From NCBI GenBank assembly GCA_001602955.1, contig LVAC01000022.1, positions 191,721 through 255,720 on the forward strand: a DNA stretch of 64,000 bases, in the 5' to 3' direction. Source of the DNA: Sulfurospirillum sp001602955 (GTDB lineage Bacteria > Campylobacterota > Campylobacteria > Campylobacterales > Sulfurospirillaceae). The notes beneath the pieces were generated by a model. It ran no database searches. It was given only the letters and a program-made list of their open reading frames with translations, and had not been told where the DNA came from. This document shows, in pieces, positions 62,417 through 64,000 of this stretch. The position numbers were made by a program, and so were the translations under genes. Each line of letters opens with the position of its first letter. Within the stretch, counting starts at the first letter, position 1.

Positions 62417-63589
62417 ATGAATGCGATTTCTTTAAAAAACCTCTTTTCGTTTGAAAAGACGCCTTTGAATTTACTCATGGCGTTTGTAACCGTAGCACTC
62501 GTCGCCGCTTTTTTTGCGGGAGCGGTCATCTATATTTTGCACGGACACCATGCGTATAACGTGACGCGTCAGCATCCTTGGGGACTTTTGATTTCGATGT
62601 ACGTCTTTTTCGTCGTCTCCAGTACGGGGCTTTGTATTATCTCTTCTATCGGACACGTATTTGGAATTAAAGAGTTTCAACAAATCGGCAAACGCGCGAT
62701 TGCGGGTGCGATTATTACGATTAGTTCTGGTTTTGCGGTCATCGGTTTAGAGATCGGGCATCCGGTGACGATGCTTATTTACAACGTCTTAACGCCCGGT
62801 TTGACGTCCGCTATTTGGTGGATGGGAACGCTTTACGGTTTGTATTTGACGTTTATTTGTTTGGAATTTTTCTTTTTAGCGATTAAAGAAAACCATACGT
62901 TTTCAAAAATTTTCGGTATTTGCGGTCTTTTGGTGGGTCTTGCGGCGCACTCGAACTTGGGTGCGGTTTTTGGATTTTTGATTTCAAGACCTTCCGCCAA
63001 CGGCGTATTTTACCCCGTTTATTTTATTCTTTCCGCGATGATCACGGGATGTTATTTGATCTTTTTGATGTACGGATTCAAATACAAAATGAACTTCCCC
63101 GAAAAAGTGCGCGTGATGTTGGTGAAGCTCTCTAAAATTTTGGGAATGCTCTTAGCCGTCTTGATCTTTTTTGAAGCATGGAAAATTTTAACCGCATTGT
63201 ACGGCGATATGCCTGAACGTGCCGCAACGATTATGCATGCGATCAAGCATCCTAACTTTTGGTTTGGCGAATTAACCCTCGGTATGCTCATTCCTTTCGT
63301 CGTTATTTTAGTGAGTAACGCGCAAGCGATCAAAGCAACCGTTTACGCTTCGATTACGGGTATGGTCGGTATCTTCTTTATGCGTTACGGTTTGGTACAC
63401 GATACGCTTTTATATCCGATGACGACGCTTAAACGTGCCGAATACCAATTGGCTCCCAGCTTTGTCGACTACTTTCCTTCCGCGACGGAGTTTATGATCG
63501 GTTTTGGAGGCATAGGGCTTTCATTGATTATGTACTATTTCGCCGATAAAATTTTTAATTTAGACGAAAGTGAAGAGACGCATCACTAA
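62417..63589 (+). CDS. psrC: polysulfide/thiosulfate reductase, membrane subunit (NrfD family)
   Basis: A 390-residue quinol-oxidising membrane anchor with about nine to ten helices. GLEIGHPVTMLIYNVLTPG and SNLGAVFGFLISRP are NrfD/PsrC motifs around the quinone pocket. It takes electrons from menaquinol for PsrB and PsrA. GGAGCGCGCC precedes the ATG, nine bases after psrB. Confidence 0.9.
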   Translation: MNAISLKNLFSFEKTPLNLLMAFVTVALVAAFFAGAVIYILHGHHAYNVTRQHPWGLLISMYVFFVVSSTGLCIISSIGHVFGIKEFQQIGKRAIAGAIITISSGFAVIGLEIGHPVTMLIYNVLTPGLTSAIWWMGTLYGLYLTFICLEFFFLAIKENHTFSKIFGICGLLVGLAAHSNLGAVFGFLISRPSANGVFYPVYFILSAMITGCYLIFLMYGFKYKMNFPEKVRVMLVKLSKILGMLLAVLIFFEAWKILTALYGDMPERAATIMHAIKHPNFWFGELTLGMLIPFVVILVSNAQAIKATVYASITGMVGIFFMRYGLVHDTLLYPMTTLKRAEYQLAPSFVDYFPSATEFMIGFGGIGLSLIMYYFADKIFNLDESEETHH

Positions 63590-63615
63590 ACCCCAATGAT
63601 AAAGGAGCGATACAC

Positions 63616-64000
63616 ATGAGACTAAGAAGTATAGCGAGTAGCCTGATCGTAGCGGGGCTTTTGTTCGGAGGGTGCGCAAGTAGCCAACCCGAAGCGAGCC
63701 AAGCAGCAGCAGAGAAAGTGCTCACAGAACCCAGCGCAAAAGTTAAAGGCTTGATCGAACAATACCGCTTGGAGAACGTAACATACGATTACGTAGCGGT
63801 AGCGATCGGGAACGGTACGCGAGGCGGCGCAAAAGCACTCTTGATCGATGCGAGACCGCACCCAAAATACCTAGCAGGGACGATTCCTTCTAGCCTTAAT
63901 ATTCCGGATACCGAAATAGAGAAATATATCGGACAATTAGAGAAAGTAGCAAAAGATAAAGAGATTATCGTCTATTGCGGCGGCTGGGAATGTGAAAAAA
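63616..64000 (+). CDS. rhodanese-domain lipoprotein, partial (3' end outside window)
   Basis: The first 128 codons of a lipoprotein: signal with lipobox FGGC (Cys20), then a rhodanese domain with LLIDARPHPKYLAGTIPSSLNIP and the active-site loop beginning YCGGWECEK (catalytic Cys121). Its place 26 bases after psrC resembles the link of Sud, a polysulfide-sulfur transferase, with Psr in Wolinella; carrying sulfur to PsrA is therefore likely. AAAGGAG precedes the ATG. Confidence 0.85.
   Translation, partial: MRLRSIASSLIVAGLLFGGCASSQPEASQAAAEKVLTEPSAKVKGLIEQYRLENVTYDYVAVAIGNGTRGGAKALLIDARPHPKYLAGTIPSSLNIPDTEIEKYIGQLEKVAKDKEIIVYCGGWECEK

Overview
The window looks like the replication-origin region of a free-living, anaerobically respiring member of the Campylobacterota, most likely a Sulfurospirillum-like bacterium. 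The grounds are the gene content (ruvC–dnaA–dnaN–gyrB, queF, ThyX-type thymidylate synthase, split TonB/ExbBD clusters, LemA/DUF3137, a psr-type molybdoenzyme operon with a periplasmic rhodanese), the DnaA boxes of type TTATTCAC(A/G), and flagellar hook genes preceded by sigma-54 promoters. The genus is an inference from family content, not from a database match. No insertion sequence, prophage, CRISPR array or rRNA operon was seen.

Layout. 0-9 kb: a partial FAH-family hydrolase and a pseudouridine synthase on the minus strand, then purB, nrdA, an Asp/Glu racemase and an anaerobic ribonucleotide reductase operon on the plus strand. In that operon the glycyl-radical loop of NrdD is not in NrdD itself but on a separate 54-residue reading frame, followed by the activase NrdG. 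9-13 kb: a plus-strand operon secG–polysaccharide deacetylase–frr–pyrE–RDD–MFS. 13-17 kb, minus strand: lemA–DUF3137–FliL-like, and typA. 17-25 kb: flagellar fliK–flgD–flgE-like, then flgE with its own sigma-54 promoter, then thyX. 25-34 kb: ruvC, oriC, dnaA, dnaN, gyrB, a degenerate GGDEF/EAL protein, queF, a YfbR-like HD protein and the SRP RNA on the minus strand. 34-41 kb: ung–mutY, a Bcr-type MFS pump, a lipoprotein, a Sel1-repeat protein, four tRNAs (Gly, Leu, Cys, Ser), ilvD–marC and a small Cys-rich protein.

41-49 kb is a minus-strand uptake block: methyltransferase, periplasmic binding protein, FecCD-type permease, ATPase, then a TonB-dependent receptor, FmdE, ExbB, ExbD and TonB. 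Together these can move one substrate from the outer membrane to the cytoplasm; FmdE and the nearby molybdoenzyme suggest molybdenum or tungsten, but this is not shown by the sequence. The receptor's leader peptide carries an in-frame TAG. 49-51 kb holds a chemoreceptor split by a frameshift at a 5-bp tandem repeat. 51-59 kb: galU, pyrG–recJ, nrdB–nitrilase–pcm and a BioC-like methyltransferase. 59.5-64 kb: psrABC and a rhodanese lipoprotein (cut by the window end), i.e. polysulfide/thiosulfate respiration.

Across the window a palindromic word centred on ACATGT (consensus T(T/G)ACATGT(A/C)A) recurs far more often than base composition predicts, mostly inside genes, reminiscent of highly iterated palindromes such as HIP1 of cyanobacteria. 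Base skew of the plus strand changes from C-rich to G-rich around dnaA, as expected for an origin; consequently the nrd, purB and flagellar genes left of dnaA run head-on to replication.
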